Made by a program: the position numbers and the translations under genes
Part shown: one piece after another, positions 11,045-22,491 of the stretch
How positions within the stretch are numbered: the stretch's first letter is position 1
How the letters are laid out: each line of letters opens with the position of its first letter
The notes under the pieces: model-generated
What the model was told of the DNA's origin: nothing
The model's input: only the letters and a program-made list of their open reading frames with translations
Database searches by the model: none
From: Obelidium mucronatum
Taxonomy: Eukaryota > Chytridiomycota > Chytridiomycetes > Chytridiales > Chytriomycetaceae
Assembly: GCA_025765595.1 (NCBI GenBank)
Contig: JAIVFH010000186.1
Span: 1 to 54,419 of the forward strand
DNA: 54,419 nt
Direction of reading: 5' to 3'

Positions 11045-11869
11045 ATGGCTGATTTCAGTTATGACGAAATCTTACTCATTGGAGACTCATTAACTGAGGT
11101 ATCTTCCTGTTTTTTGCCTTACTTTAAAGCCAGTACCACTTACAACACTTTTTTTTAGCTTTCTCAATATCCCGATGGATGGGGCCTCACCCTAGCCCAC
11201 CAATACTCTCGCAAAATGCAAATAATCACACGCGGCTTCAGCGCATACACAAGCTACTGGCTACTCCCAGCGATTGCACCGTTAATTCGAAACTCAGTCA
11301 AACACCCCAAAATCATCACCCTTCTGATTGGAACAAACGATTCGACTATCCAGGGCAAATCAAGACAACACGTACCGCTGGATATGTATGTGGCGAATTT
11401 GGATGCCCTTGTCAAGGCGTTGAAGGTGGAAGCACCGGAAGCGAAAGTATTGAACATCACGCCGCCGCCGTTGGCGGGGTGGGTGCTTCCTTGGGTTGAA
11501 TATGAATTCGAAAGCGTCAAGAAGTATCGGGATGCTTGTTTGGACTTTGCAATGAGTCTGAGCAATGTGGACGTTGGGGTACGTGTTTTGGATACGTGGG
11601 AGCTGTTTGTGCCTGGAAAAAAGTATGAGCAGCCAGGGTTTGAGCCTAGTTCGTTGGAGTACTTGTTTTGGGATGATAAGTTGCATTTGGGGAAAGAGGG
11701 GAATGCGAAATTGGCTGAAGGGGTTTTGGGGGCTATTCGAAAGTATTGGCCTCAGTTGGCGCCAGAAAATGTCAAGGAGAAAATGCCGTTGAACTGGCAA
11801 GATGCTCCAATGGCTACGGAAGGAGATGACGCTGGTTTGGAAAAGTGGCTATTCCAGAATCAACGATGA
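11045..11869 (+). CDS. IAH1: SGNH/GDSL esterase, isoamyl acetate-hydrolysing esterase type
   Basis: Exon 1 is 11045-11098 and exon 2 is 11159-11869, joined by a 60-bp intron with a T-rich acceptor, giving 254 residues. All SGNH blocks are present: GDSLTE with the nucleophilic Ser (about residue 16, at the exon junction), block II Gly in RGFSAYTS, block III GTND (about residue 60), and block V DKLHL (Asp..His, about residue 198). Order and length match the IAH1 esterases of fungi and animals, which hydrolyse short-chain acetate esters in the cytosol. No signal peptide is visible. Confidence 0.85.
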
Positions 11870-12106
11870 AATGGTAATAAAGGTGCAGTTGGCTTCCGAA
11901 AGTCGTGAGCACAAGCAAGCCGTCGAAACAACCCTTGTTATGACCCCAATTACTAACCTGCTCCAATTGGCACCTTTGAGCCAGCGACAATTCACAAGAA
12001 TTTTCCATTCCATGAACTGAAATGTGTATGCAAGTAATTCCAGCTCGGCAAACAATTGCGAAAGCATTGCATAATCCGTAGTAATTTATTTTCAAACTGA
12101 ACGCCT

Positions 12107-14614
12107 TTATTCAGGACACACAATGAATAAAATCACGCCAGAAGGGGAATTCGAAATAGGAATCCCATTCATGGTATGAATGGCAGGCACAAGGTCAGCA
12201 GGATTCACTTTACACACAGCAAATCGGTTCGAAAGCTCAGTTCCAACAGCTTCCGAGAAACTTTTTCCTGTGGTGTAATACGCCTTCTGAAGTTTTCTCA
12301 CAAGGACAATATGTAGTTTTGAATCAATTGGCGTTCGTACAATGATATTAGTCAGGTCTTCGCTTGGCAGAGGGCTACTCCAATCCTTGACTTCTGCAGA
12401 AAGACCACAGGATGTCAAAATATCAACCTTATCCGCGTTTCTCGCTCTCTTGAGATTGCCAAAGTTACCACATGACTCGACAAAAGAAGGCCACTGTTGG
12501 TTTGGCGGTGAAAGAAATGGGATTACAAATCCCTCAAGCGCCAATAGAGGGAAACGGGATAGATCAGGAGAAAAAAGATCAGTTGGCTGCGGGATGCGTT
12601 GGAGGTTGTAGACAAGGTCTTGAAGAAATAGATCAACTCTGGCACCGCGTACGCCCTGACAATGAGAGGCAACACATATACACGCACATAGCAATGCTTC
12701 AAACTGCATTCCATCGTTCGAACGTTGAACAGAGTTCTGATAATTAATCGAGAATTTCCTGGCCTTCACACTGTTTTCTTGCTCTTGAAGAAAGAAGGTG
12801 AATGGAACTTGAAGCCCGTCAATCGCAAATGCAGGGCAAGATTGCGGGCCAAGCAAACTCAAAAACAGGAGAGGATCTTTCTCGACCGTTGGGAAAACAG
12901 CTTTGGGGACCCATTTTCTTCCAGTTCCTTCAACATGCAACCAACTATTAAGCGTGAAATTCGGTATTCCATCAAGTTGACCAAAATGCTCGTGTATTAA
13001 CGAAGAGGAGTTTTCAGCGACATATGACGTATTGTGCACCAAGTGGACTTGCCCAAGCCTTCCAAACTCAGTCTCAAAGATATTCTTTTGGCCTACAATC
13101 TTATGATAGACAAAAGCCATCATTCCGTCCAAAGATGGATTCTCTGAGCATCTCCAGTAAGTGGCACCAAGATGGGCAAACCAAGGACGAGATTTTGTTA
13201 TCACTGAACGAATGTTCTGTGGCAAGTTTTGGGGGAGCTCTAGAGACGGCAAATGGAGGCGAGGAAGTTTGTTGAATATGTGACACCACATAGAAGCATC
13301 GCCACGTCGACTCGCCGATCCCATTGAATCTCCCAATTGAGCCGCTTGACTATCGGTCCCCAACATCACCAACCACACCCCCAAACACCGAAATATGTCT
13401 CGAACAAATCGAAACCTTTCGACTTTCCCTTTTTTCATGTTGCACTCGTCAATTATAAAGGTGGGACGGCAATTGTGTGACGGATACTGTGCGTCAATGA
13501 AGCTTTGCAATTTTCTCCCAGATATTTTCTCAACTTCAAGGGCTCCTTCAACTACTTCCAACGCATTACTCTTTTTGAACTGCTCAAGCAATAACCCAAT
13601 GAACCCGAATACATACAGATCTTCATCAATGAGGTTGGAACAGCTGGGGGAATTTCCTTTATAGTGAGCAGAGTCCCTTTTAACGCATTTTTTGAACAGT
13701 TTCGATATTCGTATAAAGCTTTGATAGATGCGTTGAGGCGACGAGTTCGGAACAGTGTAGAGAAAGTAGAAAACGTGGGCGTCAAGAGCAGGAATCAAAG
13801 CAAATGAAGTTTGAGATTTTCCGAGGCCCGAAGAGCTTTCCAAATAGACAAAAGGAGCTCGATGGCTGTTCCTAGGAGTGACCATGGTTTTGAGGCAGTG
13901 GACAATAGCTGCCACCGCAGGATCATCCTTTAAAGCAAGACCGAGAGCCAAATAATCTTGAAGGTCACCATTGTCCAAATTACGCATGTCTGTCTCCACA
14001 CTCCCCAAAATTTGTTTTTCAAGTGGGGCAGTGGTTGTGATGGTGGGGACATCAAGATGAATGACAACGACATTGCCACCTACTTCCGAGTATTCGATTG
14101 GAAGATTCAAAAGTTCAGACCATGTAGCGTTCAAGTTGCTGTCTGTTTGAAACTGGATGAAAACGGGACTTGTATTGATCGGAAACAAGAATTTAGCCTT
14201 TGTCTGAAGATCGGCCAGACAAGTCAATCCTGTGATATTAACTTGAGCCTGTATACCGTTATGGCTCAAGTTAAGGTGCTGTAAAGACATTCGTTGCTTC
14301 TTGGCTGATGCATCCTGGGAACTGGTGATAGGCCTTTTAAAGGATATCGCTTTCTCAACCACCGCCTCCACGTCTTCCTCTTCGCTTTCCGGAAATCTGA
14401 CATGCTTTGCTTTATCAGAGTAGTATTTGCGAAGCCCGCTAAGGCCTTGCTTGTCGCTTCTGTTTCAGAATTTTAGATTTGGTTTTCAACAGGCACTGAT
14501 ACTGCATAAGCAGCATAACTACCCCTCAGAGGATGCAATGTAACCGTCAGGAATCGATGGGGCTTGCGCCGCACCAGTCCTCTGGGCATTGCCTGGGACC
14601 TTGGAGGAATGCAT
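12107..14614 (-). CDS. Crinkler-type P-loop NTPase/PD-(D/E)XK nuclease-like protein, copy 2
   Basis: Exon 1 is 14523-14614 (ATG at 14612-14614), intron 14460-14522 (63 bp, GTAGTT..CTGAAACAG), exon 2 is 12107-14459, giving 814 residues. The N-terminus is Ser/Lys/acidic-rich with a basic AKKQR stretch at about residue 85. A P-loop NTPase follows with Walker A (ESSSGLGKSQ, about 238-247), Walker B (TFIIDEC, about 365) and GTDSQ (about 398). Near the C-terminus FEALL and VDILTS..SAEVKDW (about 730) look like a PD-(D/E)XK nuclease core with E..D..ExK. NTPase plus REase-fold nuclease is the architecture described for Crinkler (CR) effectors of oomycetes, chytrids and other eukaryotes; the canonical LxLFLAK leader is not obvious here. 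It may act in nuclei of a host or competitor, or in intragenomic defence. The two-exon start is supported by the same splice sites and frame in copy 1. Confidence 0.75.
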
Positions 14615-14685
14615 GTCAAAACTTCACAAAAAAAAAAGAAATTGACATTCAACACTTTATTATTATGTCGGATATCTTCTTTTAT

Positions 14686-17600
14686 TTACACAGAGCCTGT
14701 CGACTTGACAAGATCTTCAATTGCCTTACTACATTTCAGCTCCCGAGATTCTCCTTCCGCATGTCCGTGCTTTCCAGCGAGCCGATAATACTCCACCGCC
14801 TTTTCCAGTGATGTATGGCCTCCAACAACGGCACTACCTGATTCCCAAAGTTCACCAAGCCTGAATGCAGACATGGGATGATCGGAATCGTTCGCTTTTT
14901 CATAATAGACGAGCGACAATTCAGGATCCACAACTTCCAACTCTTTGGCAAGGGTGTACTGACTGGAGCATGTTTGGCTGTGGTTGCCATCTGCGACAAT
15001 CTTGAGATACTTGAGGTATGTTTCTTTCTGTTCTGGGATCTTTGAAAGAAGACTTGCATACTGATACGCACTTTCAGTGTACCGTGCATTGGGTTTCGAG
15101 CGCGAACTTTCGCCATCCGCATTTGTGACAATTTTCGCTTCCAAGTACGGGAGAATAAGGTTGGATAGCCACGCAAGAAGGTCTTCCCGAGTCTTGACGA
15201 CTGTAAAACCCTCCCAGTTGTTGGCGGAAAATGCCTCAAAGTACTCATCGGTCAAGTCAATGAGCGTTTGTATGCGTCCTATATTAAACATATTAAGAAG
15301 AGACAGTCGAAAAAAAAGGTAATTTAACAACCAACCTAGGTGTACCCCCATAATCTCTGGCACCACATCTCTTTCAATAGAAGCACTGATTTCACTCTTT
15401 CGCTTCACGTTCGCTGATATACACGCTGCCTGACTGGCTTTTACAAGACCGTCCAGCACCATTGCGATTTCACCCTCCGCTTCAAACTGAAACGACTCTG
15501 ATGTTTTCAACAAAACCAATTTCCGCGACGTATCTGTGTTGCAGATTTTGATGATTTCTTTCCACTCTTCCAACAGATGGTCCGGAAGTCCAGCAGCCAA
15601 ACGCAAAGACATGAGTTTCAATGAAGCCGGTGAAATCACAACAATAATTGTTGCGTTCGACGATAAGGCCGCTTTCTCCTGTTCACTTCGCTCTCTCGAC
15701 AGACAAGACTTTGGAACTTTTGTTGTGGGTTTCAAGGGCTCAAGAATCAGCTTTTCTGCACGCTGATTTCGACTGATTCCATTTTGGTTCTGTTTTTCGT
15801 ATAGATACGCAAGAACACCATACTTTTTTAGGTAATAACGAAGTGGATCTGCCCACTCGGCGTCAAACTCGTCAGCATGGGACACATAGGCGTTGTTGCA
15901 GGGTGGAGAACTCTCGGCAGGAACCGTGGCGACATCCGCCATAAATTGTTGCTGTCGATCCTTCCAAGACGGCACATGAACCACAATAACCGCCGAAGAA
16001 TAAACATAATCAACAGTCGCCTCATTCCCATAATGCAAATACTCGTGACGATTCATTTTCAACGGGGTTCCAAACCAAACCACCTTCTTGTTATCCACTT
16101 CCACAATGTCTCCAGCAACATCCGCCAAATAGTCACCTTTCCAGCCATATTGATGACCCTTGGATACCTCAAATTGCATGAATTGAGTTCCGAGGACAAA
16201 TGACTCGGTGTATTGCGAGGCTTCATATAATGGTTTGACAAAGACTTGAAGGCCACATGCAAATGCGGCCTCAAACACAGACATGTCAGCTCCCTTTAGT
16301 AATGGAATCAAGGCTTCGCAATCGATTGCTGAAGACGGATTTTCTGTAGGTGAGTCCGGCGTGGCTGCTGGTTGTTGGGCAACTTGATACGCATGTTGGC
16401 AATGGAACATGAGAACGGCACCGTGTTCGAAAAACGATTGCTCCGAGAGATGAGTTTTGAACTGAGTTAATAAGGTGCAATCGCGGGGTAACGTAATTTC
16501 AGCATCCAAAAGAACTTTTTCGGCAGGATTCCGTTTGAATAGGTTGTACGTGAGTGTGATGCGGGTTCCGGAAACAATCGGTGAGATTTCGTGTGGACAA
16601 TCGGAAAAGAAGGCGGCCCATTGAATCAAGTGGGTGTTTGTGGAATCTTTTGCTTCAGTGGAAGCGCCCCAGTCAAAGGATTTGGAAGAATCCAGATTCT
16701 CCCACTTCAGGGAGGGGCTGAGTTCACCTCTCCTGACAGTGAGAACACCGCCTTCAAAGGCGACAGGGAGACAGACTACAAGAGATCCAAACATGTCTGC
16801 GGATATGGGAGTATCCACATGTGCTTTGAAAAACCCTTCTGGACCATATACATTGAGTTTGTGGAGTTCGGCGTGAATGTCAGAGGAAGGCTTTATCTTG
16901 CTGTCGAGTACAAGAGTTTTCTTGATCTTTTTGATGATCCCAGAGGCGTAAACGTCCAACGTCGTTGCAAGACACGATCCGTCGAGTTTCAACGCTTTTC
17001 GATAATTGTCATCCAGCACTGTCTCGGAATTGAATCCGAAAGAAGCTGGGCTACAGAACTCAATCAACCCCTCAACTTGAGAAACATCCACCAACGGAAA
17101 GACAATTTTTCGAACTTGAGAATCCACAGAAGAAGGATTCAGCCGCTGTTTGTCAGAATCTTGTTCAAAAAGGATCTTGACTGGCGATTCCGCAGAAATC
17201 GGAAGAATTCCGCTCACACAGAAGCTATGGTTCAACTCTTTCAACGCTTGGCCCAACTCTTTGATTCCTTGGTCCGTCCCAGTATTATTGAGAACTTGAT
17301 ACATTCCTTCCTGTTCATCGTTATCATCATCGTCATTCGAGTTATCGACAAAACCCGCCTTCTTGATTGGAGCTAGCTTCTTAACGGGAGGCTCCTGCAT
17401 CTCAATACGTCTCACAAGATCCGGGAAAGTGTACCCATCTTCCAACCTATACAATGCCAACACATCACGTTTCCTATTCCCCGAAATATTTCCTGGACCA
17501 CCACCACCACCAGCACCAGCGCCAGCACCAGCACCGCTCATTTTCATCCTCAAACACGCAATAGCCCGCTTCCCAGCCTCCGTATGTCCCAGTTTTTCCG

Positions 17601-18835
17601 CTTTCTGGTAATACTCCACCGCCTTCTCCACGGACACAATCCCACCAACAACTCCACTTCCAGACTCCCAACACTCAGCCAATCGGAATATCGCGACCAC
17701 CTCGTTTTGGGAAGCCGCTGATTCGTAGAATTCGAACGCGAGAGAAGGGTTTGTAGGTTCAATGCATTGGGCGAATCGGGCTTGTGCTTCGTAGTGACGT
17801 AGACGGGCAGCAATTTCAAAGTGCTTGGTTGTGGTCGCTATTGCGGTTGTGTTTGTGGATTCTGATGGAGGCGGGAGGGAGGGAGGGAGGGAGGGAGTGA
17901 GGGGTTGAATGTTTTAGATGTAGAATGTGGTTGCAGTTTTAGGGACTTACCAACGCTAGCAACAAAGTCCTCAGGAAACTTTGAAATCAAATCAGCATAC
18001 GTAAAGCAAAATTGCCGTTTCTTGAGAACCCAGTGTAGGACATTATTGTCGAGTCGTCCTTTGTCGTCGCCGCTGCCGCCACCGCCGCTGCCTTGGCCGA
18101 TTGTTTCAACGTTGATTCCTTTGGCAAGTCCAATTTTGGATAGCTCAGCGTCAATGTGGCTGAGAATTCGTGGGAACCAGGAAAACACTGTTGGTAGAGA
18201 GTGTGGGATTTTTGGTTCCACTGACTTTGGGTGTTTTGTGTGCCAGGCGTAGTGTTGACCTGTTAGGGCTTCTAAGGCATTGATATCCTTTGTACCTTGT
18301 CCAAAAAAAAAACGAAATTAATATCGAAAGACTTGGAGTCCAAATAAAAAGACACAGAAAAAAAAAGGAATGATAACCTAAATGCAACGCTGCTATATTA
18401 CACGCAATCTCCCTAGCAACATGATTCATACCGTGATACCCCCTCGAAAAAGGAATAGGCGCATCAATAAAAGCACCACCACCACTAACTTGCTCCAACT
18501 CTTTTAGAATTTGATCTATGGCCGGATGCATCTGCTGCTCCTCCTTCTGAGACTTGAACCCTGTGATCAATTCATGTTTATTAGAGTGACTGGGCAATTT
18601 CAAGATGACCAAGGTTTGAGACGGGTTTTTTCGGGTACTACGAATGATTTCCTGCCATTCCAGGAAAAGTGGATCGGGAAGCCCGGCATTGAACCGCAGT
18701 TGCATGAGTTTCAATGCAAATGGGGTGATGATGGTGAGGATACCGGAATGCGCGTTTTGGATAGCGGAGATGTCGTCTGGGTGTAATGAGTCCAGTGGGA
18801 AATGATGGGATCGAGGGAGATTGGTGGCGGAAACA

Positions 18836-18869
<34 letters not shown>

Positions 18870-19986
18870 AGTTGTAGTTGTTGTTATTGACTTGACTTTC
18901 TTCTTCTCCGTGTTGTTCTTGTTGTTCTTGTTGCTGTTCCGCCTCAAACAGTTTTGCCATCAATCCCTGAAACTGGTCCGGCCTTGACGTACACAAGTTC
19001 CCCGTTCCACATATATCCACGACGTATGCAGAAAGGTTAGCGCCACCGGTCGCTGAAAAACTGAGTTGCGGTTGCATCCACTGAGCCCAATCCTTACAAG
19101 CTCCTGTCGCAGAAAACCCAAGTTGCAGCAACTGAGCCCAATCACTATCAAACTCGCGAGAGCAAGATATATAGAGACTGTGCTCCGGAGTGTGTTCATA
19201 CTGATTTGATAAACAAAGCCGCGCACCCGATGGGAATGACGTTCGTCTACTTACAACGCTGTGGAGTTGAGCGCGTTTGCAATACTCGATTGATTTGTCC
19301 AAGTCCTGTTCAACGCCGCCGGTTCCACGTGCATACCATTGAGCTAGCACCTGTTCCGCCTCGCGTTTCCATGAAAGCAGTTGTTTATTTGTTGAAGCTG
19401 CTTGTTTGTAGAATGGAGCTGCCTGGTTCAAGTCCTGTTTGACGTGTTTTCCTTCGTGTAGCCGCACAGCTGCTTCCCAAGCAGCTTCGCAAACTCCCAT
19501 GTCTGCAGCGGTTGTCAACAAACGCATTGCTTCTGCTTCGTCTTTTGTCTGTATGGCCCTTGTGAACATTGCCTCTGGAATCAACAAATGCAAAGCGGCG
19601 ATTGCGCTTGCGGCTTCGGTAGCGTCTTTGAAACATTCTATTGCGGCTGTTTTCAGTTGGGTCCAGATGCGGTCGGGTTCAGTTTGAGTGGTGGTGGATG
19701 AGTCGACTTTGAGTTGTAGTGAATCGGCATCATCAACGACGAATAAAAGAGTTTCTTGTTTGTTTGAGAGGAGGGTGCTCCATTGAGCCGCTAGAGCGCT
19801 GTCGCTGGCGAGGGTCGAACGGAGTGCTTTGGAGGAGACCACAACCGTCACTGTGGGTGAGTCGGTGGAATTTGCTTCAGTCAGTCCGTTGCTCTTGAAG
19901 CAATGCTTCCACCGCGAAACCGTCCATTGGTCGTTGCTGTCTTTGGGCTCGTGGGTGATGATGCGGAAAGTCGGAGTGTTGTTCAT
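14686..19986 (-). CDS. TIR-like / Sel1 / 2OG-Fe(II) oxygenase multidomain protein
   Basis: Four exons (18378-19986, 17951-18295, 15336-17861, 14686-15278) join in frame to 1690 residues. Order: a half TIR-like segment (about 1-95, TVTVVVSS..FVVDD), Sel1-like helices (135-240), a TIR-like domain (about 268-480: HSLYISCSREFD, then GILTIITPFALKLM..EWQEIIR), a linker, Sel1 repeats (about 670-760), a 2-oxoglutarate/Fe(II) oxygenase (about 900-1090), a second TIR-like domain (about 1308-1480: NNAYVSHADEFD..IIVVISPASLKLM..EEWKEI) and C-terminal Sel1 repeats (about 1600-1690). The oxygenase keeps its iron and cosubstrate residues: HVD (about 999/1001), CPH (about 1075) and the Arg in SGTRITLTYNL (about 1085). 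The two TIR-like modules are each followed by HLG at an intron, so they arose by duplication. Catalysis by the oxygenase is likely; NADase activity of the TIR-like parts is uncertain. Role unknown, plausibly signalling or defence. Confidence 0.7.
17862..17950 (-). other. Intron with a perfect G3 tract (template strand)
   Basis: This 89-bp intron of the TIR/Sel1/oxygenase gene has a CCCT-repeat polypyrimidine tract before its acceptor. On the + strand this is GGGA repeated five times (17873-17895) followed by further G runs. The template DNA strand therefore meets the usual G-quadruplex rule, while the transcript is C-rich. Confidence 0.7.
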
Positions 19987-20145
19987 TTGTGGGGGTTCTG
20001 GTCACATCAAAAAAAAAAACACTCACTCGAAGACTTTATCTCTCAAAACTTTAGATGCCTCACTGTTTTATTTTATTTAATACAAAATAATTCCTTTTTT
20101 TTGTTTTGTTTTGTTTTGTTTTGTTTGTTTTGTTTTGGATGGTTT

Positions 20146-22421
20146 TCAAACCCCAAACAAATCACAAAACTCCTTCATACTCTTCACAAGCGCATACGCC
20201 GCCGTCCCAATCCGATGCTTCACAGCCTTCACCTCCAACTCCCCATCCTCTTCACTCTCTCCCCACCCATTCACACCGCTTCCACCGCGATACCCTGCAA
20301 ACACTTTGCTCCCCAGGTCTTGGAGCACGTTTTTGGCGGAGTCTAGTTCAAACATGATGTGTTCGATTGATTCTTGGGTTATAACGGTGCTCGTGGTGGT
20401 GGTGGTGTTGTTGTTGTCGGCGGCAACACGTGCCAAAACAGATGAATTACTATTCCCAATCAATTCATCAACACTCTCTGTGATTTGTAAAATCTGCGGG
20501 ACGATTGAGGTTGGCACGATCCCTGCCTGTACGGTTTCGACTGTGATTGTGCGGAGGACTTGGAGGAGGCCTTGAATCGATTGGATTGTTGTGTTTGTTT
20601 TGTCTTGGATCCAGAGTCTTGTTGTTGTTGTTGTTGATTCTGGGAATTGTGGGGCTGGTGATTGTCGCGGTGGTAGTGTTGTGGTTGTTGCTGAAGACGG
20701 TTGAGTGTTGGCGGTGTTCATTACTAGGACGGCTTTAATTGAATCGACATCTGAACAGACTCCTGCGCATTCTCGTTCAACGTCTGCAAGAGATCCTGAT
20801 GATGATGATTTCGGGTCTTGTGAATCGTGGTCTTGAAGCGCGAATGCCTTTGTAGCGCTCATCAACAAGACGAGACTTTCACTGAGTGCTTGTTTTCGAG
20901 AGTCTAATGTGTCGAGCAGATCGTCCATGTTGATGGCAGATGATGATGATATGGGTGGTGGTGGGAGTTGTGCTGTTTCGCTGATGGATCTGCATGTGAT
21001 TAGGATTTGTTTCAAGGGGAGGAGAATTGCTGTTGCGTCTCGCGGTTGTGAAGATGATGTAGGGATTGTAGCGGCTGCTTGACGAACGACTGTGAGGAGT
21101 GATTGAATGTGTTTATAGAATTGGGTAATGAGGGTGTCCATCTTGGGATCTAAAAGGGATTCTATTGGTAGTGTAGGGTGTTGGGTAATGACTGGACTTG
21201 ATGAACGAGAGAATTCAATCGTTTCTGATTGGATCGCGTTGAGTTGGTTCATCCAGTTGGTGTTTGGACTTTGAGGTGGGCGATTTTGCCTTGATAAGGA
21301 AGTGATTGAGCTTGTGGCTGAAGCAGTTGTGACGGCAACTAAGCTGCGTCGATGAGAGCTTCCGTTTAATGGGAGCCCGTTGTTTGCTGTTGATGATGCA
21401 CTCAATACAGATCCTCGATCGCTGACGACAGGCCCGCTCGGTCTTCGATGAGTTTGCGGTGAAGTTGGTGGGGTTGAAGAGAATAAAGTGCGAAGCTTTT
21501 GGTTCTCTTGAACCAATGCATCGTGTTTCTTTTGCCAAGATTTGATTTCTGCAAACAGTTTTGAGTTTTCTGCAGTCTTCAAACTAATAGAAGTGGTAAG
21601 CTGAGCGTTTTGGGCTTCGAGGGCATCAATTTGAGTTTGCAACTGTTGATAATTTTGGGTCACTTCCAAGAGTTGCGCTGAAAGGGTTTCGTTCTTTGAT
21701 TCAAGTGATTTTTGCTGGATGGAAATGTGTGATAATGTTGGTGGAATAGTTCAAAAGACTGTACAAAGAATCACAACTAAACTGAATCCAAGAGCGACAG
21801 ACTGACGGAATCAGCCTTGCAGATATTCTCCAAATCTGTACATTTTTGTTCACACTCGACAATCGTGGCTTCCAAAGACGCCACTTTTGATTCAAGAGAG
21901 AGGTTTCTCTGAACACAAGTTGTTTAGTTGCATCATGGTGTGAATGAACACACGCATGAAAGTACCTCTTCGATTTCTTTCATGAGTTCAAACATTTCCT
22001 GAGCCTCATTGACATCTTCTTCATTGACATCTTCTTCATTGACATCTTCTTCAACGACTTCATCGATTTGATCAACATGATCGATTTGATACTTCTCGTT
22101 GAAGGCGCGCACAGTCGCCGGCGACACGCGGGACTCGAGGGCAGCCAGCACGTCTGCGGCAAAGGCGGCAAAGGCCGGCGGCTTTAGGTCCGCCAGGCGG
22201 CGGCGCTGGGCGTTGCGCGCGTCCGAGAAGTCCGCACTCGCGCGCAGCCGCGCGTCGCCGCCGGGCGTTGCGCGCCGCTGCGCCTCCGCCGCCGCGTCCG
22301 CCGCGAGGCACAGCAGCGCCGCCGTCGGCGTCGATGGCGCAATCGCGTGCGGCCGGTGACTCACTGCCGGCTGGCCAAGCGTGCTCAGCCGCAGCGCTTC
22401 GTACACTTCGCTCTTTTTCAT
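20146..22421 (-). CDS. SPA2: SPA2/GIT-type polarity scaffold with Spa2-homology domain
   Basis: Exons 21966-22421, 21807-21908 and 20146-21714 join in phase 0 to 708 residues. The N-terminal exon carries the Spa2-homology domain (about 50-105: ARNAQRRRLADLKPPAF..FAADVLAALESR), typical of Spa2, Sph1 and GIT proteins. A triplicated DVNEE unit and a coiled coil spanning the exon junctions follow (about 150-240). A Ser/Pro-rich linker leads to a helical C-terminal domain ending KSMKEFCDLFGV, like the GIT/Spa2 C-terminal domain. SPA2 organises the polarisome and recruits formins and MAP-kinase components at growth sites. No ArfGAP domain is present, so it is the fungal type. The first exon is GC-rich and Ala/Arg-rich (22090-22350), unlike its neighbours. 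Confidence 0.8.
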
Positions 22422-22491
22422 TCTGTTGCGTCTGAAACAGCGAGAAGAAAAATCTAATCAACTATTTAATAAAACAAAAACAAAAAACAAA
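22422..22491. promoter_or_regulatory. 70-bp divergent promoter between SPA2 and RVS167 genes
   Basis: Only 70 bp separate the start codon of the SPA2-like gene (minus) from that of the RVS167-like gene (plus). The stretch is A-rich toward RVS167 (A-tracts directly before the ATG) and has no clear TATA box. Both products act in cortical polarity and actin, so shared control is plausible (inference). Confidence 0.5.

Larger units (their letters stand above)
6853..14614. repeat. Direct segmental duplication holding the two Crinkler-type copies
   Basis: 6853-9368 and 12107-14614 are direct copies including exon 1, the short intron and both coding parts. The 5' third is most alike (for example the block at 8780-9060 against 14040-14320, which is nearly identical), while the C-terminal third has diverged at many residues. 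Similarity fades just upstream of the start codons. About 2.7 kb of unrelated genes (PAP2 remnant, IAH1) lie between the copies. The uneven divergence suggests partial gene conversion. Confidence 0.75.

Noticed and set aside
14362..14371. GTG-initiated start for Crinkler copy 2
   Set aside because: A GTG start is not expected for a fungal nuclear gene. A two-exon model from ATG 14614 works, and copy 1 supports the same splice sites.
16591..17376. 261-codon + strand frame opposite the oxygenase
   Set aside because: No motif. It is a shadow of the conserved minus-strand oxygenase frame.
14686..17700. Treating the oxygenase/TIR part and the 18151-19986 part as two genes
   Set aside because: Canonical donors and acceptors at 18377/18296 and 17950/17862 join them in frame, with no stop or convincing start between.
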